Shown: piece after piece, positions 1-8,804 of the stretch
Layout: every line of letters begins with the position of its first letter
Numbering within the stretch: position 1 is the stretch's first letter
Assembly (NCBI RefSeq): GCF_022601975.1
Contig: NZ_JAKVIR010000005.1
Location: forward strand, 142,318-206,317
DNA length: 64,000 nucleotides
Direction of reading: 5' to 3'
Source of the DNA: Pontibacter sp. E15-1
GTDB lineage: Bacteria; Bacteroidota; Bacteroidia; Cytophagales; Hymenobacteraceae
Notes under the pieces: generated by a model
Told to the model about the DNA's origin: nothing
The model's input: the letters and a program-made list of their open reading frames with translations, nothing else
The model's database searches: none
Program-made: the position numbers and the translations under genes

Positions 1-472
1 CCTCGCACACTTTGGCCAGAAACTCATTCTCTGTCCGGCCGGCGTCTTCAGCATAAAACTCCACGTCTTCCACAAAGCTCTTGGCCAGGGTCACGGCCGC
101 GATGGCACGCTCCAGCACTTTGTCCTGGGTGCTGCGCAGCTTAAAGTTGATGTGCGAGTCGGAAGTGCCGATACCGGTATGGATGCGGGGGCGGCGTGCT
201 CCCATGAGCGCGTCAGCCGCCACGCGGATATCCTCTTCCACAGCCCTGGACAGGCCGCAGACAGTCGCTTCCTTTGTTTGGCTGGCGATGGCTTTCACCG
301 CCTCAAAATCACCTGGGCTCGATACAGGAAACCCTGCTTCAATCACGTCCACTCCCAGTAGTTCGAGCTGCCTTGCAATTACCAGTTTCTCATCCATGTT
401 CAGTTTGCAACCGGGCACTTGCTCGCCATCCCGCAGGGTGGTGTCAAAGATTTGTATTTTTTGAGCCGACAT
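1..472 (-). CDS. leuA: 2-isopropylmalate synthase, N-terminal part (cut by window edge)
   Basis: Condenses acetyl-CoA with 2-oxoisovalerate, the first committed step of leucine synthesis, in the cytoplasm. About 157 N-terminal residues are visible. They start [20 protein letters not shown], and the TTLRDGEQ motif carries the metal-binding Asp and catalytic Arg of the HMGL-like TIM barrel. EAGFP and the later HTGIGTSD stretch are also typical of the LeuA family. Homocitrate synthase and citramalate synthase share the fold, but the overall run fits isopropylmalate synthase best. The start is the ATG at 470-472. The gene is divergent from the helical-repeat gene, with a 166-bp shared upstream region. 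The regulatory C-terminal domain lies outside the window. Confidence 0.9.
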   Translation of the reverse strand, partial: MSAQKIQIFDTTLRDGEQVPGCKLNMDEKLVIARQLELLGVDVIEAGFPVSSPGDFEAVKAIASQTKEATVCGLSRAVEEDIRVAADALMGARRPRIHTGIGTSDSHINFKLRSTQDKVLERAIAAVTLAKSFVEDVEFYAEDAGRTENEFLAKVCE

Positions 473-638
473 AGTTAATTTGATCTTGATTCCAGAAATT
501 AATTCAGTACTTAGAGGGCAAGTAATACGAAAAACAGCAGCCACAAAAACTATTTTCAGATAGGCCTGTTATTTCTAATCGCAGAATATACATTCATAAC
601 TGACTGACTTGATGCGATTTAACTAATAAAACTATACA

Positions 639-2183
639 ATGTCTAACGAAACCACGGATCCTGTTTTTCAGTTAGTTAAATCACTCACCAAAACCGAAAA
701 AAGGCACTTCCGCCTGTTCGCCAAGCGGCAGGGCTCCACGGAGGGGCTTAAATTTTTGCAGTTATTCGACGCCATGGACGGGCAGGCCCTGTATGAGGAG
801 GAGAAGGTGCTGGAAAACGCGCCTGCCGTGAAGAAGACGCAGCTCCCCAACATGAAGGCCAACCTATACAGGCAGCTGCTCTCCAGCCTCCGCCTCTACC
901 ATGCCAGCCAGAACACGGACATACAGCTGCACGAGCAGATGGATTATGCGCGCGTGCTGTACAACAAGGGCTTCTACCAGCAAAGCCTGAAGATGCTGGA
1001 GAAGGTGAAAGTAAGCGCGCAGCAGGCCGAGATGCCCCATATCGCCCTGATGGCCATTGACTTCGAGAAGCTGATCGAGTCGCAGTACATCACGCGAAGC
1101 CTGGAGGGAAGGGCCGAGTCGCTCTCAGCTGAGGCCATTGACACGGCGCAGCACGTTTCGCAAATCCATGCCCTCTCCAATGCCGCCCTGCGCCTGTATG
1201 GGCTCTATATCCGGATGGGGCACTCCCGCAATGTGGAGGACTATAACCATACCACGGACTTCTTTAAGGCGAACATGCCGGAAGTAGACTTGACGAGGGC
1301 CGGATTTTACGAGAAACTCTACTACTACCAGGCACACGTCTGGTACCATTACATCAACCAGAACTTCAAGTCGTGCTACCGCTATGCCCAGAAGTGGGTG
1401 GATTTGTTTGAGCTATACCCTGAGATGAAGTACAAGCAGGACACCCTGTATATAAAAGGCCTGCACAACCTGCTCCTGTCGCTATATAACATGCTTTATT
1501 ACAGCAGGTTCGTGGAGGTCTTGAAGAAACTCGAGGACTTTTCCGCTGACCCCGACCGGCGTCCCACCCCTAACTCGGAAGTGCTGCTGTTCCTGTTCAT
1601 TTATACCAACAAGATTAACAGCTTCTTTTTGAAAGGGGAGTTTACGGAGGGATTGCAGATTATACCCGAGCTGCTCGAGAACCTGAACCGCTACCGGTCG
1701 CACCTGGATCCGCACCGCATGCTCACGTTCTACTACAAGATTGCCAGCCTCTACTTTGGCAGCGGCGACAACTACAAGGCCATTGAGTACCTCAACAAGA
1801 TCATCCAGTACAAAGACACCAGCCTGCGGGAAGACCTGCAATGCTTTGCCCGTATCCTGAACCTGATTGCCCACTACGAGGCCGGGGAGGACGAAGGGCT
1901 GGAGTATCAGATCCGGTCGGTGTACCGTTTCCTGGGCAAGATGAACGATCAGCAGGAGATGCAGGTCGAGATTTTCCGGTTTCTGCGCAACCTGGGCGAC
2001 GTGTCGCCAAACGAGCTGAAGGAAGCGTTCATCAACTTAAAGGAAAAGCTGCTGCTGATTTCGGCTGACCCCTACGAAAAGCGGCCATTCCTATACCTGG
2101 ATATCATCTCGTGGCTCGAGAGCAAGATTGAGAACGTGCCGGTGCAGGATATTGTGAAGCGCAAATACAGACACCTGAAATAA
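639..2183 (+). CDS. TPR-like helical-repeat protein, function unknown
   Basis: A 514-residue protein with no signal peptide or membrane segment, so probably cytoplasmic. It is almost wholly alpha-helical, with recurring aromatic and Tyr/Leu-rich helix pairs (for example LYNKGFYQQSLKMLEKVK near residue 105 and a YKAIEYLNKIIQYKD run near 380) resembling tetratricopeptide repeats. This suggests a scaffold or adaptor role, but no enzymatic motif is visible. I do not recognise a named family beyond Bacteroidota-type helical-repeat proteins. The final 54 bp (2129-2182) occur again at 14554-14607, at the far edge of the copper island, so this gene's 3' end marks the island boundary. Confidence 0.8.
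   Translation: MSNETTDPVFQLVKSLTKTEKRHFRLFAKRQGSTEGLKFLQLFDAMDGQALYEEEKVLENAPAVKKTQLPNMKANLYRQLLSSLRLYHASQNTDIQLHEQMDYARVLYNKGFYQQSLKMLEKVKVSAQQAEMPHIALMAIDFEKLIESQYITRSLEGRAESLSAEAIDTAQHVSQIHALSNAALRLYGLYIRMGHSRNVEDYNHTTDFFKANMPEVDLTRAGFYEKLYYYQAHVWYHYINQNFKSCYRYAQKWVDLFELYPEMKYKQDTLYIKGLHNLLLSLYNMLYYSRFVEVLKKLEDFSADPDRRPTPNSEVLLFLFIYTNKINSFFLKGEFTEGLQIIPELLENLNRYRSHLDPHRMLTFYYKIASLYFGSGDNYKAIEYLNKIIQYKDTSLREDLQCFARILNLIAHYEAGEDEGLEYQIRSVYRFLGKMNDQQEMQVEIFRFLRNLGDVSPNELKEAFINLKEKLLLISADPYEKRPFLYLDIISWLESKIENVPVQDIVKRKYRHLK
2129..2182 (+). repeat. 54-bp direct repeat, left copy (island boundary)
   Basis: The last codons of the helical-repeat gene, from tgagaacgtgcc to the final bases before its stop, are repeated at 14554-14607 in the same orientation with one substitution by my reading. 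The pair encloses the copper-related genes. It looks like an attachment-site duplication or a recombination scar. Confidence 0.85.
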
Positions 2184-3539
2184 CGTCAACCGGTCATTAG
2201 CAGCAAGCCGCCAGACTACGCCTTGGAGCAGAAGAGCTATATGTGGTTTCCGGGTGCGCTACACCACTCGCAGGGCCAGATATAGAGGCCACTGGAGAAC
2301 TTGTCTTTGCCAACACGGTTGAAGACGCTTTGATCGCGTTATGGGCGATAATGCCTTGCGAGGTGCAGAGACTGTCGAAGAAGCGCCTCTTTCTGCCTTA
2401 TGTGGCGATGTCCTCAAAATCCTCCGCCCGCTCAAAACTACTCAGCCTGTGGAGCCTGTTGCACTCTGCCCGAAAATCAGGTGCTTCTTGCAAATAATGC
2501 TCCCTCTACACGCATGCTTCACACTACCTAAGCTGTGAATGATCACTATAAAACCTGATGCGTTTACCTGGGTTTTCAAGCCCATTTTACTCCCCACTCA
2601 AAAAGCATGTACTGTCCTTTTTAATGTTTTTACCCAAAAACACTCCTACAAGATTGGTAGCTGCGCTATTTGCTTCAAAGCTATACCTTCGATATAGTTA
2701 TACCCATATATAATCCAAGTTATACACTTTAAAAAAATATAGAAATGGATTTTTAAAACTTTAGCTTTCTACTTCTAGGACTTTTTTAAGGTATAAAACA
2801 AAGAACAGACAAGAATGTCGGGTATCACTTATTAGAAGAATTCCGGGCTAAGTCAAAAGGGAAAGATCATTTTTAAATATGATCAGCGTCACTTTTTAAG
2901 AGATGATTACTTTTCATATTTGCCTAACTGTTGCAGCAATTACGCCGCTTAACGAGTAACAGGGTTTAGGGTGTAGTAAAGTAGATAAAGCGAATATGGA
3001 TTTACACACGCGTTATCTGCTAAGCAGTTTTGGTAAGACGACGGTCACGGGGATAAGCAGCTTGGTTGACAAGGCAGTTGCCCCGCTGCCTCTCTGGGCT
3101 GGAGCTAGGCAACCAGGGGTTGTGGAGGCGGGCGGAGAAACCGTGGCCTGCAGAAGAGGGCAGCTTGCTGGTCTATAGATGACTCTAGCATCGGACAACC
3201 CACACCAAGGAGCACGTGCTGCTCACGTCCCCCAGCACGATCTCAGCAAGGACAGCTACGTGAGAGGCCACAACCTGATGCCCCCCTGCTCGTGTCGGTC
3301 GGCATCTGACTGGAGCGGTGAAGGCTTACATGGAGGTGTTCCGTCCGTTCAGGCCAAGTAGGCTGGGAAGTTTGTCAAGTCTAATCGGCTGCTGGGCCTG
3401 AGGCAGGTTTACGTCAGGCAGTGGGTAGCATCACAAAGACATCTCCATAAACGGGGACGCAAGCCCCTTTCAAGTAACTAGCGCTTCTTGAGCCTGATCT
3501 TGTATAATGTCAGTCAATAATTTAACTAAAAAATATAAA
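2184..3539 (+). other. Gene-poor left flank of the copper island
   Basis: About 1.35 kb with no convincing intact gene. The first 350 bp are GC-richer, with short open frames I cannot assign. From 2540 to 2990 the DNA is strongly AT-rich. A transposase-like remnant follows at 2996-3217. The rest up to the first island gene shows only short frames broken by stops. No tRNA or integrase was seen. Confidence 0.6.
2996..3217 (+). pseudogene. Decayed transposase N-terminus (IS701-like, tentative)
   Basis: The frame opening at 2996 reads MDLHTRYLLSSFGKTTVTG, which resembles the N-terminus of IS701-type DDE transposases found in Bacteroidota (DLxTxYLxSSxGxTTATGLS). An out-of-frame stretch then reads like the following RVYR..LASDNPH part, with stops and an apparent insertion of roughly 90 bp relative to the second copy at 14431-14553. 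The catalytic DDE region is absent, so this is a relic. The family name is from memory of the motif and is uncertain. Confidence 0.45.
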
Positions 3540-3779
3540 ATGAAAAAGCATATAATCTGGATGATTATCGGCTGTGCCCTTCCGTTACTGCTGATATTTC
3601 TCGCTCCGGCCCTGGGGTTAGGCTCGGACACCTCTCTTTTCATCTTCATTGTGGCCATGTTTGCCTGCCACTTGCTGATGCCGATGCATCAGCATGGAGG
3701 GCATGAACATACTACTAAACATGATTCGCAATCAGATTCAAAAACTCTAAAAAAAGAAAAGCATGCACACCAGCATTAA
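3540..3779 (+). CDS. Small membrane protein with His-rich tail
   Basis: A 79-residue protein from the ATG at 3540 (an in-frame ATG lies upstream at 3507, but MKKHIIW makes a better start). Two hydrophobic helices (about residues 4-24 and 30-46) are followed by a cytoplasmic or periplasmic tail rich in histidine (MPMHQHGGHEHTTKH... ending KHAHQH), a likely metal-binding segment. It resembles the short DUF2933-type membrane proteins that sit beside copper genes. It overlaps the next gene by 17 bp, which indicates translational coupling and a shared operon with the oxidase downstream. Confidence 0.7.
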   Translation: MKKHIIWMIIGCALPLLLIFLAPALGLGSDTSLFIFIVAMFACHLLMPMHQHGGHEHTTKHDSQSDSKTLKKEKHAHQH

Positions 3780-4038
3780 CATCAGAAAATTTGGATTTGC
3801 TGTAGGCCTTACCGGGGCTTTGCTTTATCTGGGCTGCATACTGGTAATGGCAACGGCTGGCCCCGGAGGCACAGTGCAGTTCTTTAACAGCCTGCTGCAT
3901 GGCCTGGATGTTTCGGCTATCCTCCGGATGGATGTACCCTTGTGGGAAGCAGGCATTGGCCTGGTAGAAACATTTGTGCTTGGCTGGCTGATTGGCGCCT
4001 GCATAGCGGGTATTTATAGTGTTTCAGTCAAAAAATAA
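3763..4038 (+). CDS. DUF5676-like small membrane protein
   Basis: A 91-residue protein with two transmembrane segments, one near residues 9-31 (VGLTGALLYLGCILVMATAG) and one near 64-86 (IGLVETFVLGWLIGACIAGI), and a short loop holding FNSLLHGLDVSAI. This pattern matches the DUF5676 family of small membrane proteins, which recur in copper and silver resistance islands but have no proven role. It overlaps the preceding His-tail gene by 17 bp and ends 6 bp before the multicopper oxidase, so the three are very probably co-transcribed. Confidence 0.7.
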   Translation: MHTSINIRKFGFAVGLTGALLYLGCILVMATAGPGGTVQFFNSLLHGLDVSAILRMDVPLWEAGIGLVETFVLGWLIGACIAGIYSVSVKK

Positions 4039-4044
4039 TTTAAA

Positions 4045-5322
4045 ATGGACAGACGTGATTTTTTAGCAACCGGGGCAATGAGTACTGCGGGTGTGGTATT
4101 TTTCCCTGGTGATCTTTTAGCAAAGGAAGCAAGGATAAACGCGCCTTCAAAATTCCCTAATCCCATACCATTTAAAAAAGTGGGGGAATGGAAAGAGTTT
4201 GATCTCTACCTGGATATTAAAGTTCATGAGCCCGCCCCCGGATTTCAATACCATACACTCGCGTTTAATGATATGATTCCGGGTCCGGAAATCAGGGTGC
4301 AATATGGAGATAAGGTGAGGGTGAAGTTTAACAATAAAACAGGCCTGAACCATACCATACACTGGCATGGCCTGCACGTGCCTTGGCGTATGGATGGCGT
4401 GCCTTTTGTCACCCAGCTCCCGGTGATGCCCCAAACCGAATTTGTATATGAATTCGAGGCGAAGCCTGTAGGCACGCATTTTTACCACTGCCATTGGGGT
4501 ACCCTGATGCATATGCAGGCAGGGATGTATGGCAGCATAATCATAGAAGACCCCAGTGATCCAATCAAAAAGCAGTTTAACTATGAAAGGGAATATACAT
4601 TGGTTTATTCCTCTCATGATGTGAATTTCATCAGGACAGAGATGAACCGGATGCTTAACCGCATGAAAGAAAGGAGCTACCTGATGAAAGAAGGCCGCTT
4701 TGACCATGAACGCTGGGCCGTTTTTGATAACCGGAAGCAGTTGGAAGAATCCATGAAAAACGGATATAAGCCTCCCTATACCTTATCTCGCAGGGCTCCC
4801 GCCGATCTACCTGAATCCAATTGGTTTACAGTGAACGGCAAGTCTTATCCTGACACACCCTATTTGTTTATCAAGTCAGGAGAAAAAATCAGGGTAAGAC
4901 TAATCAATGCAGGGGCGGTAGATCATCATCTTCACCTCCATGGACATGATTTCTGGATGGTAGCCGATGATGGGATTCCCTTGCCACAGCCATGGCAACG
5001 AAATACTGTTGCGCTTACCCCTGGTAAAACCTACGACATTATTATAGAAGGCAATAACAGGGGCATCTGGACATTCCATGATCATGACACCAGAAAGGTA
5101 ACCAACAATGGCCTTTATCCGGGTGGAAATCTACTGGCACTGGTATATGAAGATTTACCGGCAGAAGAACTCATCATCTCTACATATAGCGGCAACGAGA
5201 TGTTTAAGGGTGTGAATAACATGGCCGGTCATGAAGGAATGGGGATAGAAAATAAAGATATGGATATGAAAAAAATGATGTTCGGCGAAGATAAACTCCC
5301 AAAAATAGCTTTAGACCAATAA
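4045..5322 (+). CDS. Two-domain multicopper oxidase, blue copper site in domain 1
   Basis: Exported oxidase, 425 residues, probably oxidising Cu(I) to Cu(II) in the periplasm. The N-terminus carries a twin-arginine signal (RRDFL at residues 3-7). Two cupredoxin domains are visible. In domain 1, HTIHWH (103-108) and HCH (148-150) with H156 and M161 supply type 2/3 ligands and a full type 1 set (H103, C149, H156, M161). In domain 2, HLHLHGH (295-301) and HDH (345-347) supply the remaining trinuclear-site histidines, but the Cys position is Asp346, so there is no second blue copper. The C-terminal tail is Met-rich. At this length it is shorter than three-domain CopA/CueO. The domain count and ligand assignment are my reading. 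Confidence 0.88.
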   Translation: MDRRDFLATGAMSTAGVVFFPGDLLAKEARINAPSKFPNPIPFKKVGEWKEFDLYLDIKVHEPAPGFQYHTLAFNDMIPGPEIRVQYGDKVRVKFNNKTGLNHTIHWHGLHVPWRMDGVPFVTQLPVMPQTEFVYEFEAKPVGTHFYHCHWGTLMHMQAGMYGSIIIEDPSDPIKKQFNYEREYTLVYSSHDVNFIRTEMNRMLNRMKERSYLMKEGRFDHERWAVFDNRKQLEESMKNGYKPPYTLSRRAPADLPESNWFTVNGKSYPDTPYLFIKSGEKIRVRLINAGAVDHHLHLHGHDFWMVADDGIPLPQPWQRNTVALTPGKTYDIIIEGNNRGIWTFHDHDTRKVTNNGLYPGGNLLALVYEDLPAEELIISTYSGNEMFKGVNNMAGHEGMGIENKDMDMKKMMFGEDKLPKIALDQ

Positions 5323-5347
5323 AATTTCAGAAATATAACTTAAAAGC

Positions 5348-6562
5348 ATGAAAACAATATTTTTTATATCGATGGTGGTATTACTTACCTCCCCTTTCGC
5401 CGCAAGGGCACAAAGTGAGGGGGAAGAAGTTTTACCGCAGATAGAAATCGGCTTTAAGACCATCACCACAGGAAACTATTACAGCAACAAAGGCAGGGCA
5501 TCACTGGATATACCCGTTTTGAACGAAGGAGACCAGGTATTAACAGATTTCTCTGATTCGTACCTGATGCTAGGCGTCAGCCAGAAATTGTACCATGGCT
5601 GGCGAGGCCAAATGGTGCTCGGCTTCACATTTCCCGACGTAAACTCTGGTTTAGGCCAGGTGTTCTATAACCAGATCATGTTACAGGTGGATAATCAGAA
5701 GAATATGATTAAACTGGGCAGAAGCACTTCTCAAACCACCCTTACGGAGTTTTCCACCTTCAGGGATGATGACGCAGTCCTGTATAACTATGTACTTAAT
5801 CCTTTTTCAGGAGGCATCAACTCTCAGGATAACCAATATGCGAATGTGCTGGAATATACCCGGATCCTCGGGCAAAGGTTCTATCTCACGTTTCACGGGG
5901 AGAACTACATGGATTTCCAAAACCCCAATCAGCTTGATATAAACGGCTTAGGCGGGTCGGTGGTGTACCGGGTGCCCGGAAGTCAGGTATGGAACCGGAA
6001 TGTGTTGCAGCAGGTCGGTTTTAGCGTGAACAACTTTATCGATACACCCACAGACCAAGATAATGGCAATAAAAAAACGCTCACTAATTTGATAGGGACT
6101 GCCACCTTCAATCTTTTACCAGACCCCATAAACTTTATTGATTTTAAAACGCAGATAATCAACAATATCGGATTAAATGAGGTAAAAGATATTACCGATT
6201 ATACCAGTTACAGCCGCACCAAGAGCACTGCTGTTTTTGGGATGCTGCGCTACCTGAACCGCAAACTGGAAAGGCCGAGATACCAGCTGTCTGCTGGTTT
6301 TGGATACAAGACCTTCTCTGATGTGGGGAAAGACACCAAACAATGGATGCTGATCTCCAATTTATTTTACCGGGTTGGCAATAACTTCGATCTGTTATTT
6401 CAATATAAATACAATCAGAACGAAGGGGCATTAAGGCCATTATTAGGAAACAACCAGCAGCGTTTCCAGATGGGCATAGCTTATACATTCAGTAAAATAT
6501 TTAATAACCAGTTTGACGACAGGAATTCCATTCTCAACCTTGAACATGGCTATATCAGATAA
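5348..6562 (+). CDS. Outer-membrane beta-barrel protein of the copper operon
   Basis: A 404-residue protein with a signal peptide (MKTIFFISMVVLLTSPFAARAQ). The mature part consists of alternating polar and hydrophobic strands with many aromatic girdle residues, and the last strand ends in YTFSKIFNNQFDDRN... near the C-terminus. This suggests an outer-membrane barrel or porin-like channel. I cannot name a family. It starts 25 bp after the multicopper oxidase and is followed 17 bp later by the stress-protein gene, so it is most likely part of one operon. It could let metal ions or electron donors cross the outer membrane, or simply bind at the surface. That role is inference from position only. 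Confidence 0.72.
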   Translation: MKTIFFISMVVLLTSPFAARAQSEGEEVLPQIEIGFKTITTGNYYSNKGRASLDIPVLNEGDQVLTDFSDSYLMLGVSQKLYHGWRGQMVLGFTFPDVNSGLGQVFYNQIMLQVDNQKNMIKLGRSTSQTTLTEFSTFRDDDAVLYNYVLNPFSGGINSQDNQYANVLEYTRILGQRFYLTFHGENYMDFQNPNQLDINGLGGSVVYRVPGSQVWNRNVLQQVGFSVNNFIDTPTDQDNGNKKTLTNLIGTATFNLLPDPINFIDFKTQIINNIGLNEVKDITDYTSYSRTKSTAVFGMLRYLNRKLERPRYQLSAGFGYKTFSDVGKDTKQWMLISNLFYRVGNNFDLLFQYKYNQNEGALRPLLGNNQQRFQMGIAYTFSKIFNNQFDDRNSILNLEHGYIR

Positions 6563-6579
6563 AAACAATTCTTAAAATC

Positions 6580-7047
6580 ATGAAAATATTATTAGCGACT
6601 GATGGGTCTAAATACAGTAAAACAGCAACCGAAGAAATAGCCGGCAGGACTTTTCCAGCAAATTCAGAATTAAGAATCATTTCTGTTGTCGAAAGCTCTC
6701 CAGACTATATGTATAGCCCGTTCATTGGTGGCATGGAAGGTTACTATCAGGAAGCTGATTCAATAGCACAAAAGGCTGCGAAAGAAGTAGTTGAAACAGC
6801 AGCTGAGTTAGTAAGAGAGAAAAACTCAAGCCTCTTAATATCCACTGCGGTAATAAAGGGTCCTCCAAAACAAGTTATTATAGAAGATGCGGACTCCTTT
6901 GTTGCCGATTTGATTGTGGTAGGATCACATGGCCGGAGAGGGTTAGAAAAGTTTTTGCTTGGATCGGTCTCCCAGTCGGTGGCTTTACATGCCAATTGCT
7001 CTGTAGAAATTGTGCGCACAAGAAGGTTAAAACCCGAGGATCAGTAG
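6580..7047 (+). CDS. Universal stress protein, UspA family
   Basis: A 155-residue cytoplasmic single-domain Usp. It opens MKILLATDGSKYSKTA, the usual ADGS-type beta strand and nucleotide loop. Near residues 114-130 it has GSHGRRGLEKFLLGSVSQSV, the G-x2-G-x9-G-S/T signature of ATP-binding Usp proteins. Such proteins bind ATP and help survival under stress, and their biochemical target is usually unknown. It sits 17 bp downstream of the barrel gene and its stop lies only about 75 bp before the best MFS start, so it is part of the island's long rightward operon. Confidence 0.9.
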   Translation: MKILLATDGSKYSKTATEEIAGRTFPANSELRIISVVESSPDYMYSPFIGGMEGYYQEADSIAQKAAKEVVETAAELVREKNSSLLISTAVIKGPPKQVIIEDADSFVADLIVVGSHGRRGLEKFLLGSVSQSVALHANCSVEIVRTRRLKPEDQ

Positions 7048-7120
7048 CGTGGATTCTGCCCAAACAAATAGGGAAGCATCACAAATACTGGTAAGAATTT
7101 TTGATCAAATCAAGAACCGG

Positions 7121-8398
7121 ATGAAAAAGATCAATAGCAATTTACTGATTTCAATGCTATGCCTTTTTGTGGTGATGATAGGTTATGGCGTCCTGATGCC
7201 CGTACTGCCCTTTTTTATTGAAAGGTTGATGACCGGGGTTGCTGTGAGGGAAAACATTGCTTTCCATTTCGGCATATTGACTGCTATCTATCCGGTGGCC
7301 CTAGTTTTTACCGCCCCTTTCTGGGGAAGGATTGCTGACCGAACGGGCCCAAAGATGCCCATCATTTTGGGATTAGGCGGTTTTACTTTGATGCAGGTCA
7401 TCATCTCATTTAGCACAACGCTGACCATGCTGTATGTTGCAAGAATTTTGGGAAGTCTGTTTTCTTCATTCTTAGTTCCAGTGATCATTGCTAACATCAC
7501 CGCGATCACCCAAAAAGCCGACCGCACAAAGGCAATGGCCTGGGCAGGGACAGCAGTGAGTGCCGGTGTGGTGATAGGCCCCGGAATAAGTGGTCTACTG
7601 ACACAAAGTGATCTTCATCTCAGATTACAGACAATCCATATAATGTTCAACCGCTTCAATGTTCCCTTTCTGACACTTGCAATTTTGGGGGCACTCACAC
7701 TGGCTGTAGCTCTCGTGTTTCTAAAAAACAAAAAACAAAGCGTGGTTGAACTAACAAGCAGTAAAGGCCATGTTCTTTTTCCACCGGGCAAATGGCAGCT
7801 CTTCAGGGAAATACTCTTGTTATCCCTTGTTATTCAATTGGGTATCACCTCCTTTGAAAGTGTTTTTCCCCTGTTCATTAAAGATGGCGGAAGTTTCTCC
7901 GTAGCATTTGTTGGAGCAAGTTTACTAGTCTGTGGTTTAGTGATGGCCATCCTGCAACCCGTTGTCGCTAAATGGGGAACCGTAATTATTCCAAATCCCG
8001 AAAAACAGATTGCTGCCGGCTTACTGATCGCTGGGCTGACACTGCCCTTATTTGTATTGAGTGAATCGAAAATAGCCCTCTTTCTGTTAATAGGCATTTT
8101 TGGATTAGGGGCTTCTTTGGTCATCCCTAATCTATTAGCTCGCGTGTCTTTAAAAGACGAGAGTTCATCAGGATGGGCAATAGGTATGCAGTCTTCATTT
8201 GGGGGGATAGGTCAAATAGTTGGACCTGTAACCGGTACAGCGTTATACATGCTCAGCCCATCCGTTCCGTTTTTTGTTACGGGGGGCTTGCTTATTGCGA
8301 CCTCCTGTGTTGAATTCTATGGTTTTTCGGGAAAAAGCTTCAGCGTATTTGACCACTTAATCAAAAAAAGAAAGATCCACTTAAAAGCAAAACATTGA
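7121..8398 (+). CDS. MFS exporter (TetA/multidrug-like)
   Basis: An inner-membrane proton antiporter of the major facilitator superfamily, about 425 residues with roughly 12 hydrophobic helices. The loop 2-3 motif appears as GRIADRTGPKMPIILG (canonical GxLaDrxGrkxxl), and a motif C-like AVSAGVVIGPGISG lies in helix 5, the signature of drug/H+ antiporters. I chose the ATG at 7121, which begins just before the first helix. A GTG at 7049 in the same frame would add 24 polar residues. The substrate is unknown. Its place upstream of a GAPDH gene invites comparison with the ArsJ/GAPDH arsenate pair, but the sequence does not look like ArsJ. Confidence 0.85.
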   Translation: MKKINSNLLISMLCLFVVMIGYGVLMPVLPFFIERLMTGVAVRENIAFHFGILTAIYPVALVFTAPFWGRIADRTGPKMPIILGLGGFTLMQVIISFSTTLTMLYVARILGSLFSSFLVPVIIANITAITQKADRTKAMAWAGTAVSAGVVIGPGISGLLTQSDLHLRLQTIHIMFNRFNVPFLTLAILGALTLAVALVFLKNKKQSVVELTSSKGHVLFPPGKWQLFREILLLSLVIQLGITSFESVFPLFIKDGGSFSVAFVGASLLVCGLVMAILQPVVAKWGTVIIPNPEKQIAAGLLIAGLTLPLFVLSESKIALFLLIGIFGLGASLVIPNLLARVSLKDESSSGWAIGMQSSFGGIGQIVGPVTGTALYMLSPSVPFFVTGGLLIATSCVEFYGFSGKSFSVFDHLIKKRKIHLKAKH

Positions 8399-8804
8399 AC
8401 ACTGTGTCCCAAGATGTGTAAATCAAAAATTGGCCAATCCCTCTGGCGGCATTTGAGTGAACAGGTACGTCATTCCGTTGATCAGCTTGCTTTGATAGCG
8501 CCAGTGTATGCTTGTCTGGTGCAGGTTCCCTGATCATCTTTTCGAAGGCCGCTGATTTAACTGTTTTAACTGAGCAGACACAGGTTATTTTGAGGGGGCT
8601 GAAATGGCTGGCAATTTAATTTCCTGCAAAACTATATCAGTATACCTGTTCCAATATGGGCACATTCGCATGAACTGGCTTTGGAGATGTGGTTCCTGTA
8701 GTCATACCGACAAGGATAGTGGTCATTTTGTAAATGGGAAGAGGTTTTGTGAAGGTGGCCTTTTGGCTTTCTACTATGTATACTTCAATTAAAAAATAAA
8801 AAAT
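8399..8804 (+). other. Intergenic, probable decayed DNA
   Basis: About 400 bp between the exporter and the GAPDH gene. A run of about 29 codons on the minus strand (roughly 8427-8513) stays open but matches nothing I recognise. The 62-codon open frame at 8604-8792 has no family features and I do not call it a gene. An AT-rich stretch immediately before 8805 probably holds the ribosome binding region of the next gene. Confidence 0.5.

Noticed and set aside
2243-2538. Two overlapping frames just after the helical-repeat gene
   Set aside because: They have no signal peptide, domain or conserved motif, and differ in frame.
8604-8792. A 62-codon frame between the exporter and GAPDH
   Set aside because: Short, no family features, Cys/Trp-rich reading unlike its neighbours.
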